Translations under genes and position numbers: made by a program
Notes under the pieces: model-generated
What the model saw: only the letters and a program-made list of their open reading frames with translations
What the model was told of the DNA's origin: nothing
The model's database searches: none
In this document: positions 7,613-17,269 of the stretch, piece after piece
Layout: each line of letters opens with the position of its first letter
Position numbering within the stretch: the stretch's first letter is position 1
DNA from: Nothopassalora personata
Lineage: Eukaryota > Ascomycota > Dothideomycetes > Mycosphaerellales > Mycosphaerellaceae
DNA: 64,000 nucleotides
Assembly: GCA_033816765.1 (NCBI GenBank)
Contig: CM066287.1
Coordinates: 7,502,001-7,566,000, forward strand
Reading direction: 5' to 3'

Positions 7613-10503
7613 AAGCTAAGGGGCTACCTAGTAAGGAGATCAACGGCGGTGCGAAGTGGATTGTAAAAGAGAGGGTTGCTAGAAGGATTAAGAAATTAGA
7701 TATAGGCTATATTCGCGCTAAGTATATAAGGTTATTGCGTTATAAGTGCATGTGACCGTTAGGTGAGCTTTACTACGAGTTATAGGCCTTATATTATTCT
7801 TAGAAGTCCTTTAGTCCTCTCTAGTTGTAAAGATAGGGTGTCCTTAGCCCCTAGCTAAATGAATTGCGAGTGTTTATTTTAGAAGTGAAGTAAAGATAGC
7901 ACCCCCTAGCTATTGAAGCGAGGGTATACCTGTTTGCTAATCTCCTAAATTGAGGTGATTAACAAACCGCTAGTGCTATTAAGGAGTTAGGACCTTAGTT
8001 AGACCGTCCGCGGCTATCTTCTATGTCCTTATCTAGCTAATTTCAAGACGTCCTACTTAGTACTGTTCCCTAAGCTAGTATTGTTAGACGTCTACATGCC
8101 TTATCTTAGTATCAATTCTGCCATTTAGGGTCTTAACAATCCTTATAGTCTACTAGTTATTATAGTATAGCAGTATCCGATTCTCCAATTTAAGGGTAAC
8201 TGCACTAAAAAGCCTATCCTACTATAGGACCTCTAAGGCGGCGTGACTAAGGGCATACAGCTCTAATTTAGTGCTTGATTTCGTAACTATTCCCTGCTTA
8301 ACTGCTCTCTAGTCGATAATCCCCTTAAAAAGGAAAAAGACAAAGGCCTCACTTAATCTACGAGTTTCCTTATCGTCGGTAAATAAGGCATCTAAGGCCC
8401 TATAGAATTCTAGTAGCGTTGAGTCCGAGGGTTTAGGTAGGCCGTAGTACTTAATCGAATAATCCGTAGTGTAGAGAAGGTATTAAATTAAGTGTCTTAC
8501 TGCCCTAAGAGCCTCCTTTATAGGGTTAGTTAGGTGCTAAGAAAGAAGAGAGACTAAAAAGGATATATTAGGGCGCGTTTCTACTGCTAAGAAGTTCACC
8601 AATCCTACTTAGGACCTATAAACGTTAATCTCTTCCGTAGTGGCCTAAAGTTCATTTCTAAGGCCGATATATCCCCCTAGTAGGGGAGTTTCAATCCTCT
8701 TCTCCGGTCTTAAGATACCGTAGCGATAACTAATCTTCTCGATATAGGCCTTCTAGTTAAGTTTAAGGATCCGCTATTAACGATTGCGAGTAATGTGAAT
8801 CCCGTAGAACCATTTAATAGGTCCTATTACCTTTATCTCGTATTTGTTAGTTAGTCCTTAAACAAGCTCCTTAGCTCTTAATTCGGATTTTAAGGGCTAA
8901 GTAAAGTAAATATTATCTATATAGAAGAAAATTAGGACTAAAAATTCCCTATTAATAAAGAGATAGTCCGTAACTTTAGATAGGCCGAGGTCGTTAAGGG
9001 TGTTTTTAAGCTCTAAACACTATAGTAGAGGGGACTCCTTAAATCCGTAAAGGGCTTTATAGTACCCTAGAAGTTTTTCTTCCTTCTTAAATCCTTTAGG
9101 GGCATACATATATACTAGCGATAGCATAGGGGCATTAAGAAACGCGTTTACGGCGTCTATCTATAGTGTCTTAAGGTTAAAATAGGCTACTAGGGCTATT
9201 ATATACCTAAAGAGTCTTGCATGAAGGGTTGCTACGTAGGTTTCCCCTATAGCGTCCTTTTAATCGCCTCGAGCGCACACTCGAGCCTTACATTTTAGGA
9301 GTTCTACGTTTTAGTTAAGCTTGTATTTCTATACCTAAGTTATTAACGTTATCGGGTGTTCTACTACTTCGACCTTATTACACTAAGACAGGGTGTTTAT
9401 CGTAAATTGCTTCTTAAATTCTTTAATACTTGCTGCCCTAAATGCTTCCCTATAAGGGTGTGTATTAAGGTCCTTCTATCGCTTTAGTTTAGGGGGTAGT
9501 GTGTTCCCTGTTCCGGTTGTTTTAGACGATGTAGTTAAGGTATTACTCTCTTAAGGTCCCTTCGAGAGAGTAGCTAAGACTTTAATCCTCTCAATAGTAA
9601 GAATCGAGTGTACTCGTTCTTCGTCGTACCTCGGTTTCTTATTCTAATGGATTGTGTCGTAGGTATCCTTAGAGTCTAGAGTTTTAGGTCTAGGTCTAAT
9701 TAATCCTCTTAACTTATATGTATCCCCTAGAGGAACGAATAGTCTAAATAGCTAGAGTTGAGTTTCTGGACCTATTTGCGGATCTGGTTACAAAGTTTAG
9801 GGGTGTATCCATTAATGATTAAATTCCGATTCCCTTATTTCAATCGGATTATTATATAGGATTTCCTTATCTACCTCTTCTTAAGGTATGCTGTCCCCCA
9901 CCCCCTAAGCTTAAGGGTTAGTCGAAAGGTTAATTATTAATAGCAATTCCTTAAATTGTCCCTTATAGGCTAGCCTTAGAGGTTTTACGACATATAGAAG
10001 TCTCTCGTTGTCTTAAATAGCTAGTCCGAGGTTAACGTCGTATAGGCCCTCGTACCTTAACTTCTTATTAAAGGTAACATCCCTAGATCTTATAACTTGT
10101 CTATAGGATAATATCTAGATTCGGTAGATGTTATAACCTTTAAATCCAACTAAGTAACCGATGTGGCATCGAGAATCTATTTTATGGGCGCGTAGGCGTT
10201 CTTTCTCATTCGTCTTATAAGCGTATGCCCTAGAACCTATTTTATAGATGTAAGCAAGGCTTAGCTTAATGCCCGTAGCTACTTTAAATAGGGTCCTCTA
10301 GCCTAACTTCTTAGATAGTGTTCTATTTATAAGGTAAGTAGCTATTAAGACGATCTTAGGCTATAGGTTTAAAGGTAGGCCTACTAACAATGTTAATGCC
10401 CTAGCAGTAATAATTAAGTGCTTTCCGGATATTTCTACTAGGTCCTAAGCGGGCATATAGGGGGCAGTTAGTTTCTAAGTAACCCCGTCTCTTAGTAGCT
10501 AAG
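7613..10503 (-). pseudogene. Outer Copia pol fossil: RNase H, reverse transcriptase, integrase C-part
   Basis: Minus-strand translation shows Copia RNase H near 8165-8300 (KSSTKLELYALSHAALEVL) and the RT catalytic box FYIDNI at about 8912-8929 (a RIP form of YVDD). Integrase/linker sequence follows to 10503, where the solo LTR interrupts. Stops are TAG/TAA at former Gln codons. The element cannot encode enzymes. Confidence 0.8.
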
Positions 10504-10888
10504 TGTTACGGTTCGGTCCAAACGGCAGCCCCGACCAGACACACGAAACACTGATCACTTGGAAACACGTGATACTGATCATCCAGACGCACGTGACACT
10601 GATCACTTCACGGACTGATCAGTGTGATCAGTATGCTCAGTGGGACTGATCAAGGTGATCATACTGAGCCATAGGCTCTACGCCGCGAATCTCCTTTGTA
10701 TTTAGAAACGCTAGAAACCCTTATGGTTCTGATGCGTTCAACTCATGTTACTATCTCACTGATTGGAATACAACTCTTATTCCTATCATTTATCTTCGCT
10801 CAGCTTGCTTCAGCCTCTCCAAAGAATAATACCGCCACGTGACTTGACTTATCTCTTTTGAGACTAGCCCTGGAACGAGACAATAACA
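10504..10888 (+). mobile_element. Solo LTR of the Gypsy family, unmutated
   Basis: A 385-bp LTR in the opposite orientation to its neighbours (TGTTACGG...CAATAACA), flanked by a perfect duplication CTAAG (10499-10503, 10889-10893). Its R-U5 half matches the Gypsy LTRs at 11203 and 24250 (shared motif CGCCACGTGACTT, reversed), but its U3 is different. It has no RIP signature, unlike the Copia sequence around it. A solo LTR forms when the two LTRs of one insertion recombine. Confidence 0.9.
10549..10666. repeat. U3 array of TGATCA palindromes in the solo LTR
   Basis: The motif TGATCA occurs about six times, mostly as CACTGATCAC or ACTGATCAGT, together with two CACGTG boxes. TGATCA-type motifs also occur in the U3 of element 2. 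Confidence 0.75.
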
Positions 10889-11202
10889 CTAAGACTTAAA
10901 TACTACCCCGTAGGCCTTGTTGTTGTCTAAATATAGTACGGTAAGTAACCTTCTAAAGGATCGAATAAACCTTATAAGTTCTAGGTATGCCTCTATTACG
11001 TTCTCCTAGGTTCTTCGAGGAAAATTCCAGTTGAATTGAAGTCCTGTATCCTTATCGCTAGTATAGAAGGTATATCGATCCCTATTGTACCCTACATCGA
11101 ATTCTATAAGGTTAATTGAGATGTCCTTAAGTATCGACGGAGGTCGTATCTTAATCCTAGACCTTCGAGATATCCTCTTATGTCCTTTTAAGAGGGCATA
11201 AG
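10889..11202 (-). pseudogene. Outer Copia integrase N-terminal fragment
   Basis: The minus strand reads INLIEFDVGYNRDRYTFYT followed by DKDTGLQFNWNFPRR, the start of the Copia integrase catalytic core. It joins the 7613-10503 segment once the solo LTR is removed. It stops abruptly at the Gypsy LTR, and the preceding part of the polyprotein is absent on the other side. Confidence 0.75.
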
Positions 11203-11610
11203 TGTTATGTCTCGTTCTAGGGCTAGTCTCAAAAGAGAGATAAGTTAAGTCACGTGGCGGTATTATTCTTTAGAGAGGCTAAAGTAAGCTAAGCGAAGAT
11301 GAATAATAGGAATAAGAGTTGTATTCCAATTAGTGAGATAGTAATATAAGTTAAACGTATTAGAACTATAAGGGTTTCTAGCGTTCCTAAATATAAAGGA
11401 GATAGAGCGTTTGCTCTCCGTACTCTCTATGCTCTCTATACTCTCTCGAGATTACCGAGATTAACGAGATTAAGGAGATTACTTTAGTTGCTCTCTCGGT
11501 TCCTTAGTTTTATTCCTACGGGTAAGAGAGCACTTCTCGGGCGGAAGCGTCTACTAATTGTAGAGGTCTAATTAGTTAGCTTCCTTCAGCCCTAGATTAG
11601 AACCGTAACA
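11203..11610 (-). repeat. 3' LTR of Gypsy element
   Basis: A 408-bp LTR, TGTTATGTCTCG...CCGTAACA. The left about 205 bp (R-U5) match 24250-24455; the U3 differs. Confidence 0.85.
11413..11480. repeat. U3 array of the Gypsy 3' LTR (CTCTCTAT and CGAGATTA units)
   Basis: Tandem TACTCTCTA/TGCTCTCTA units are followed by CGAGATTAC, CGAGATTAA, CGAGATTAA and GGAGATTA. This is a different array from that in the 5' LTR of the same element. Confidence 0.65.
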
Positions 11611-11628
11611 CTATCCCCCTTTTAGCCT

Positions 11629-11645
11629 AGCTCTATCCTAGAGCT
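11629..11645 (+). promoter_or_regulatory. 17-nt hairpin upstream of antisense fossil, with compensatory changes
   Basis: AGCTCTA, TCC, TAGAGCT: the same loop and stem length as in elements 1 and 2, but three stem bases differ on each side with pairing kept. Ends 40 nt before the ATG at 11686. Confidence 0.55.
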
Positions 11646-11685
11646 TTATAAGTTATGTTGTACTTCCTTTTCGTGTCTCGTAACG

Positions 11686-12245
11686 ATGTCTTCTTCCTCC
11701 TAATCTAAATCTACCGCTCGCCGTAAGAAGAAGGCCTAGTAGATCTTTCGTGACGGCGATACCGCGATGCGTCCGTGTGATTCTTGTTAAAAGGAGGGCC
11801 GTATATGCAAGGTGCACATCTTATCTAGTCGCTGTTCCGAGTGCTAGCAGCGGAATCTAAAGAGTTGTAATACGAGGGTAACCGAGGGCGAGTAGAAGCG
11901 CTTATCGCTTTAGCGGAAGAAATTGTTATAGGAACTAGATACCGCGAAGAGGATTCTTAGTAAAAGGCAGGATGCCTTAATAGAAGCGTATATAAAGGAA
12001 ATGCGCCTTCGTAAGCAATTGGATACGGTTAATTAGAAGGTTACGGAGGGTCGTTCGTTAGAAGATCGGTTATTACTAGACGAGGATCTAGGGGCGTAGG
12101 AGTACGCTGTAGTAGACGCGGATCCTAGTGCTCCTAATCTGTCCTTATCTCCTTAGACCTAGAGTGCTATCGAAGGTCTTCCGGACGACTTCTAGCTTTC
12201 TCCTTCTAGCGAGACGGTACCGTCGGTAGCTTAGCCGTCTCCTTT
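11686..12245 (+). pseudogene. RIP-killed antisense zinc-cluster gene of the Gypsy element
   Basis: The plus strand keeps one frame for 560 nt with no frameshift. It is interrupted by about 14 TAG/TAA codons, each explicable as CAG or CAA changed by C-to-T. The order matches elements 1 and 2: basic start (ARRKKKA), cysteines C-x2-C-x6-C-x8-C-x2-C-x7-C (CDSC, C, CSEC, C), a heptad-like helix (KEMRLRKQLDT) and an acidic tail. It ends at GTAAGG (12246), a donor at the same codon phase as the introns of elements 1 and 2. CTAG at 12292-12295 could be the acceptor. Confidence 0.75.
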
Positions 12246-12289
12246 GTAAGGGTATTTATTTATAAGTTGTGTCCCTATTCTTATTAATC

Positions 12290-12363
12290 GGCTAGGTAGC
12301 TCAGTAGTAGAGCGCAAGCTGTCTATACTCTTAAGGTCGTAGGTTCGATTCCTACTCTAGTCG
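12290..12363 (+). tRNA. tRNA-like sequence (probable tRNA pseudogene)
   Basis: A 7-bp acceptor stem (GGCTAGG with TCTAGTC, two G-U pairs), TA at positions 8-9, a perfect D arm (GCTC/GAGC), and a perfect T arm (GTAGG, loop TTCGATT, CCTAC) are all present, with A- and B-box promoter motifs. The anticodon arm (12315-12333) is two bases too long and pairs poorly, so no anticodon is assigned. It lies between the antisense gene fossil and the chromodomain inside RIP-mutated sequence, so it is probably non-functional or was carried by the element. Confidence 0.45.
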
Positions 12364-12439
12364 TCCGTTTACTTAAAAGTTACTATGTCTTATAGTGTAG
12401 TTACTTCTAAGTAAGCGCCGTTTTAATACTCCCGAATCT

Positions 12440-15400
12440 TCTACTAACAGTTTCGTAGGTTTTCTTTTAGTTCCTAGGTATTTTCTAATTCGTCGTATCC
12501 CTTCTATTTAATAAGGTATCGCTAACCCTTTTTTTCTAGGATTTTTTCAACTTCGAATTCGTTTTCTACTTCCGGCTCGAAATAGAAGCTCTCTTAGCAA
12601 GGTGTTCTAGCGTCTACGGGTTCTAGCTTAGAGATATAGAAGACTAGGTAGATTTTTGCGTTAGGTAGTAGTCGTAGTCGATAGTTAACTAGTCCTACGA
12701 CTTTGTCGATTAAAAATGGTCCGACCTTAACGTAATCTAGTTCCTTAGTCTATCTTCTTATTCTTAAGTTTTTTATAAGGAGATAGACCTTATCCCCCTT
12801 TTTTAGTAGAGGTGCTATTTTTCTCGTGTCCTACCGTTGTTAAGACAGTTTTCGTTATACATCTTCGATCGCCTTGCGTGTTTCTTTATGCACTTCCTTA
12901 AGAGTATCCGTCGTTACGATTGCTCTCTCGGCCTATAGATAGGATCTAGGTGTTCTGAATAGGTTAGGATCTTTACTAAAGTTCGCATAAAATAGCGTCG
13001 TTAAAGTTGTCTCCGATTTGTAGTTATTTAGTGCAATCTGCGCTATTAGCAGTAATGAAACCCAGTTATCTTATACATAGTTAATGTAGTGTCGTAGGTA
13101 TTATTCTAGCGTTTAATTCATCCTCTCGGTTTATCCGTCTGTTTCCGGATAATATGCTATTAACAGCTTATGTTTAATTCCGATCGTTCCTATAAGCGTC
13201 TTCTAGTAGTTTAATGTAAATAGCTTATCTCTATCCGTTATAAACGCTTAAGGGAATCCGTGGTATTGGATAAGTTTATCTAGTACGAGGTATCCGAGCT
13301 GCTCTACATTATATGTCTCTAATATAGGAATGAAGTATACGTATTTTGTAAGTCTATTAACTATAACTAGTATTATATCGTATAGTTGTTTCGTAACTTA
13401 ATCTCTTAACGGTGGAAGTTTCGTAATAAAGTCTATTATAACTTCGTCCTATGGTTTCGTCGGTAGTGTCCTAAACTGTAGGTAACCGTATTTTATATGT
13501 CTCGTAGCCTTGTTTCGTTAGCAGTGTACGCATTGTTTAATGTAGCGTAACACCTTAAGTCTTATCTATAGAAATGAGAAACTGCGCTATATTAGGTCTA
13601 TAGTTTTTAAAGTTCTAGGGTGTCTATAAGTTAGTCCGTCGTAATGTTGTTAAATGCATTCTTCTTCTCGATCCTTCGGTACTTAGTATTTCCCTTGCGA
13701 TATAGGGAACTGTTCGTCCTTATCGCCTAGTATCCGTACGATGTTGTTAAATTCTCTCGTGTTTATACTAAGACTTCCGTTGGGGTTTATCTTTAATATC
13801 TTATGTTATACTAGTTCTTTTCCTTCTATATAGTCGCTTCTTCGGCTTAGCGCGTCGGCGCGGCCATTCTCTCTTCCTAGAGTATATTTAATTTCGAACT
13901 TATACTATCCTAGTAGCTCCGACTAGCGGGCTTGCCTTCGGGTAAGTTCCTTCGTCGTTATTGATTGATTATTCCATTAACGTGCTATTTGAGTCAAAGA
14001 CTATGCAACACGGGTCTCGAGAACGAGACCAAAATTTGAGAGATGGAGAAAAGCCCCGTCGTACCCCGGACGTAAAAACTCCTTAGAAGATGCGAGCAAC
14101 GCTCGCTATTCGAACCGTAAATCGAATATATTGCGGCGTAGTACGCGCGTACCCGGTAGTCGTGTCTTGTCGAGAATTGCGGTTTGTCGCCTTGCCCCGG
14201 GCGAGACAAGTTTTGCGCCCGTGTCTCGTTCTTGTTTTAAAAAGCCAAGCCGGCCGTACCCGTACGCACCGAGCAAAATCCCAAGAAACACCCGTTGCCT
14301 CTGTTTCAATCCAGTCGCGTTCTCCGGTCTCGAGTGTAGCTCCTCGGTCGCAGTGGCCTCGCTGTCGTCCCCCCCTCGGCCTCTCTTGGTTCCAGCCGTG
14401 CAGTATACGTGGTTTGCGCCCCTAAACGCCTCTCTTGGTTCCAGCCGGCAGTTTACGTGGTTTGCCGGGACGACAGGTAGACAGCGCCTTCGTTGTTCGA
14501 GCGACGTGTACGCTATGTACGTCGCTTTCCCTTCTCGCAGTTCCGGAGTTCTTGTTTGTAGATTTTGAGCGTATCTCGTTCGTTCGGTTCGTCCGACCTG
14601 TCTTTTCTTGTTTCGAGTCGAGTAGGCTTGTATTTTTCGAGAGAGAGAGTCTTAGTTTCTCTTCGTCGTAACGAAGATACTTACGTCGTCCGCCGCGTGA
14701 AGGCGCTCTCTATAGGACGACTCCTTCGTCGTTATAAAGTACGTAAGATTCTTATAGTTAGAAAGAATCGTTAACTTCGGTAGGCCCTCGATATATACTC
14801 TCTAATGTTGTATAGTAGTAACAATGGCTAGAAGCTCTTTATTATGGATATCGTAGTTCTGTTCCGCTATAGTTATTTTCCGGGAGTAATAGGCTACTAG
14901 GTATCTCTACCTATCATATGTCTATGTTAAACACGCGCCTATTACTATATTAGACGCATCGGTCTCGATATAGACTTCCTTACTACTATCGAATAGTCGA
15001 AGCGTAGGGGCTAAAGCGCATTGTTCCTTAAGTTTCTTAAATGCTTCAATCTGTTCTTTTCCCTATTTCTAAGTAACGTCCTTTCTTATAAGCATCGTTA
15101 TTAGTGCTACTGTCTTTAAGTAGTCCTTAATGAATTTCCGGTTATAGTTCGCTAGTCTAAGGAATGATTATACGTCCTTAACTGTTTTCGGTTCTAGCTA
15201 TTCTCTAATTAACTGTGTCTTCGTAGGGTCGATCGTTATCCCTATAGTACTAATAATAAAGCCTAGGAATTTAACTTCTTTCTTATAGAATTCGCATTTC
15301 TCGGGTGCCGTCTTAAATCCTAATTGCGTAAGTCGTTCGAAGACGTCCTAGACTTATCTTATATATTCCTGTAGGGATCCTTTCGTGTAGACTAGTATAT

Positions 15401-16940
15401 CGTCTATATAGGCGATAACGTATACGTCGAGTAGGTCTCTAAGTGTTTCGTTAATAAGGTCCTAGTAGGATGCGGGTGCGTTAGTTAATCCTATTAGCAT
15501 AACTAAGAATTCGTAGAGTCCGTATCTTATTCTAAAAGCGGTTTTCCATTCTTCTCCTTCTACTATCCGTATAGCGTAGAAGGCATCTCGTAGGTTAATC
15601 TTCGTGTACTAGTCCGATCCGGTTAATCTATCTTATGCTTCTTCGATGTTAGGTAGCGGGTATCGGTTCTTAATCGTGATCTCGTTTAACTTCCTATAGT
15701 CTTATACGAGTCGTAACTTCCCGTTTGCTTTTAGAACGAATATATATAGAGTTCCTACACTCGAGGTGGATCTTCTTATCTATCCTTTAGCTAGCTTCTC
15801 CTTTAGCTATTCTCGTAGGGTCTATAGCTCTTTCTTAGACATTTGATATAGGGGTCTCTATAGAGGCTCTTTCCCTAGCTAAATGTTAATCTTATAATCC
15901 TATAGGCGGTACTTAGGTAAGGCGATTTTACCTCTCTCCTCTTTAAAGAGTCGCGACCACTTACGGTACTCCTTAGGAATACTTAACTCTAAGATGTTAG
16001 TATTCTTCGATAGTGCGTTACTTCTATCACTTCTAGTAACTTCGTGACCCGGCGGCCCTACGCTAGTGTCTATCCCGGTCGAAGGTAGTTCTTCTATCCT
16101 TCTATTCGGCGTAAGCTATATCTCGTTTAGCTATTTCCTTACCTCATCTACTAGTAAACGCTACTACTACGTAGGCTAAATGTCGACAACGCAATCGCAT
16201 TCCCTAAATGTAAGTACTCCTCTTCTCTAGTCGATTACTGGATTATGCTTTCTTAACTAAGGTATACCTAATACTATGTTATAACTAGCTATATTAGTGA
16301 CATCTAAGGTAACATTCTCGTAGTACTATTAGATAGCTAGTAGCAATAGTATCGTCTCCTATTCTACGCTAGGTAACGATAATCCGTTTACCGCGATTAA
16401 CTCGTAACCCTATTTCTTCTTTAGGGTAGCTAACCCGTTTTTTCTTATAAAAGACTCGGAGATAAAGTTCCCCGCTACTCCTAAGTCGATCATAATACTA
16501 GTCTTATGTCCGTTAACGATTACTTATGTCTAGAAAACTGTGTTTAATGTCGATGCGTAAGCCTAAGTATTACATAACTCCCTCCGGTCGCTTATTCCTA
16601 GGGAGCTAATCCTTTTCCCGAATGGTATTTAGTTCGCTATGCTTCGTGCCTAGAGGCTTTGGCTAGAACCTATATCCCGTTGCCCTATGTCTATACTTAT
16701 AGTCTATTACGTTCCTAGATCTTCTACGTTTCTAAGTAGAGTACGCGTACGTGTTGCACTATGTTACGTAATTTATTCGATATAAATGTTCCTAACGGTA
16801 TAAGATATCCGGTTCCTATTATTCGGCTCCCTATCGGTAGTCGTTCTATAACGGCGGTTGCTAGATTCTCGGTTGTTTCTATAAGTGGGTATCCCTAGGC
16901 TATGCCTCGTAGGGTGTCGAGTGTCTTATTAAACTTAATA
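12440..16940 (-). pseudogene. Gypsy pol fossil: protease, RT, RNase H, integrase, chromodomain
   Basis: Minus-strand motifs in element order: protease MIDLGVAGNFI (about 16470-16495, from DSG); RT box YIDDILV at 15390-15410; RNase H/tether region around 13860-14860 (NLTYF, ELTRRQARWSELLG, ENGRADALSRR); integrase zinc-finger region YIKQCVHC (about 13510-13550) and catalytic region YPETDG-stop-TERMN (about 13110-13150); and a chromodomain relic near 12450-12560 (YLIK-stop-KGYDEFENT). These place it among the chromoviruses. RIP stops are frequent. The frame is split by a 761-bp insert at 13961. Confidence 0.85.
13961..14721. mobile_element. Unidentified 761-bp insertion with 13-bp target duplication
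   Basis: TCCTTCGTCGTTA occurs at 13948-13960 and again at 14722-14734. Removing one copy plus the 761 bp between restores the Gypsy frame (TTKE joined to LTRRQA). The insert is GC-rich and keeps its CA/TG dinucleotides, unlike its surroundings. The left end is TTGATTGATT, a possible short tail. Internally, an approximately 38-bp direct repeat (14380-14417 and 14429-14465) contains CTCTTGGTTCCAGCC and TACGTGGTTTGC. Target duplications of this length are typical of target-primed (LINE/SINE) insertion. No domain-bearing gene was recognised. Confidence 0.65.
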
Positions 16941-16948
16941 GAGTGTAG

Positions 16949-17195
16949 TACTAAGTTAAGACCTTATAGGATACGTAGTTAGCAGCGGAGTGGAGTAAGA
17001 GATCAATCTTCAACTAGCTAATAGCTATAGGGCATGTAGCAATATATTAGGAACTAATGTGTTAATTGTGTTAGATGTCTATCTAAGCTAAAGGGGAGAG
17101 AAGGTGTCTTCCGATAAGCTAAGTTATCGTAGATGCCTTAGGCTATTAGATCACAACCTAATTGTTAGCTCCCCTTAAGATGCTACATCTTAACA
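16949..17195 (-). repeat. 3' LTR of inner Copia
   Basis: A 247-bp partner of 22316-22562; few differences, mostly C/T or G/A transitions. Confidence 0.9.
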
Positions 17196-17269
17196 CTCCC
17201 ACTTATCTTATATAGGAGGTTATAGTCTACTCTTCTCCTATTAGTAGTATTTAGACCTCTATAACAGGT

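Noticed and set aside
13994..14774. Open frames up to 145 codons in the 761-bp insert
   Set aside because: Multiple overlapping frames, no domain, Arg/Ser-rich composition; treated as noncoding until copies are compared.
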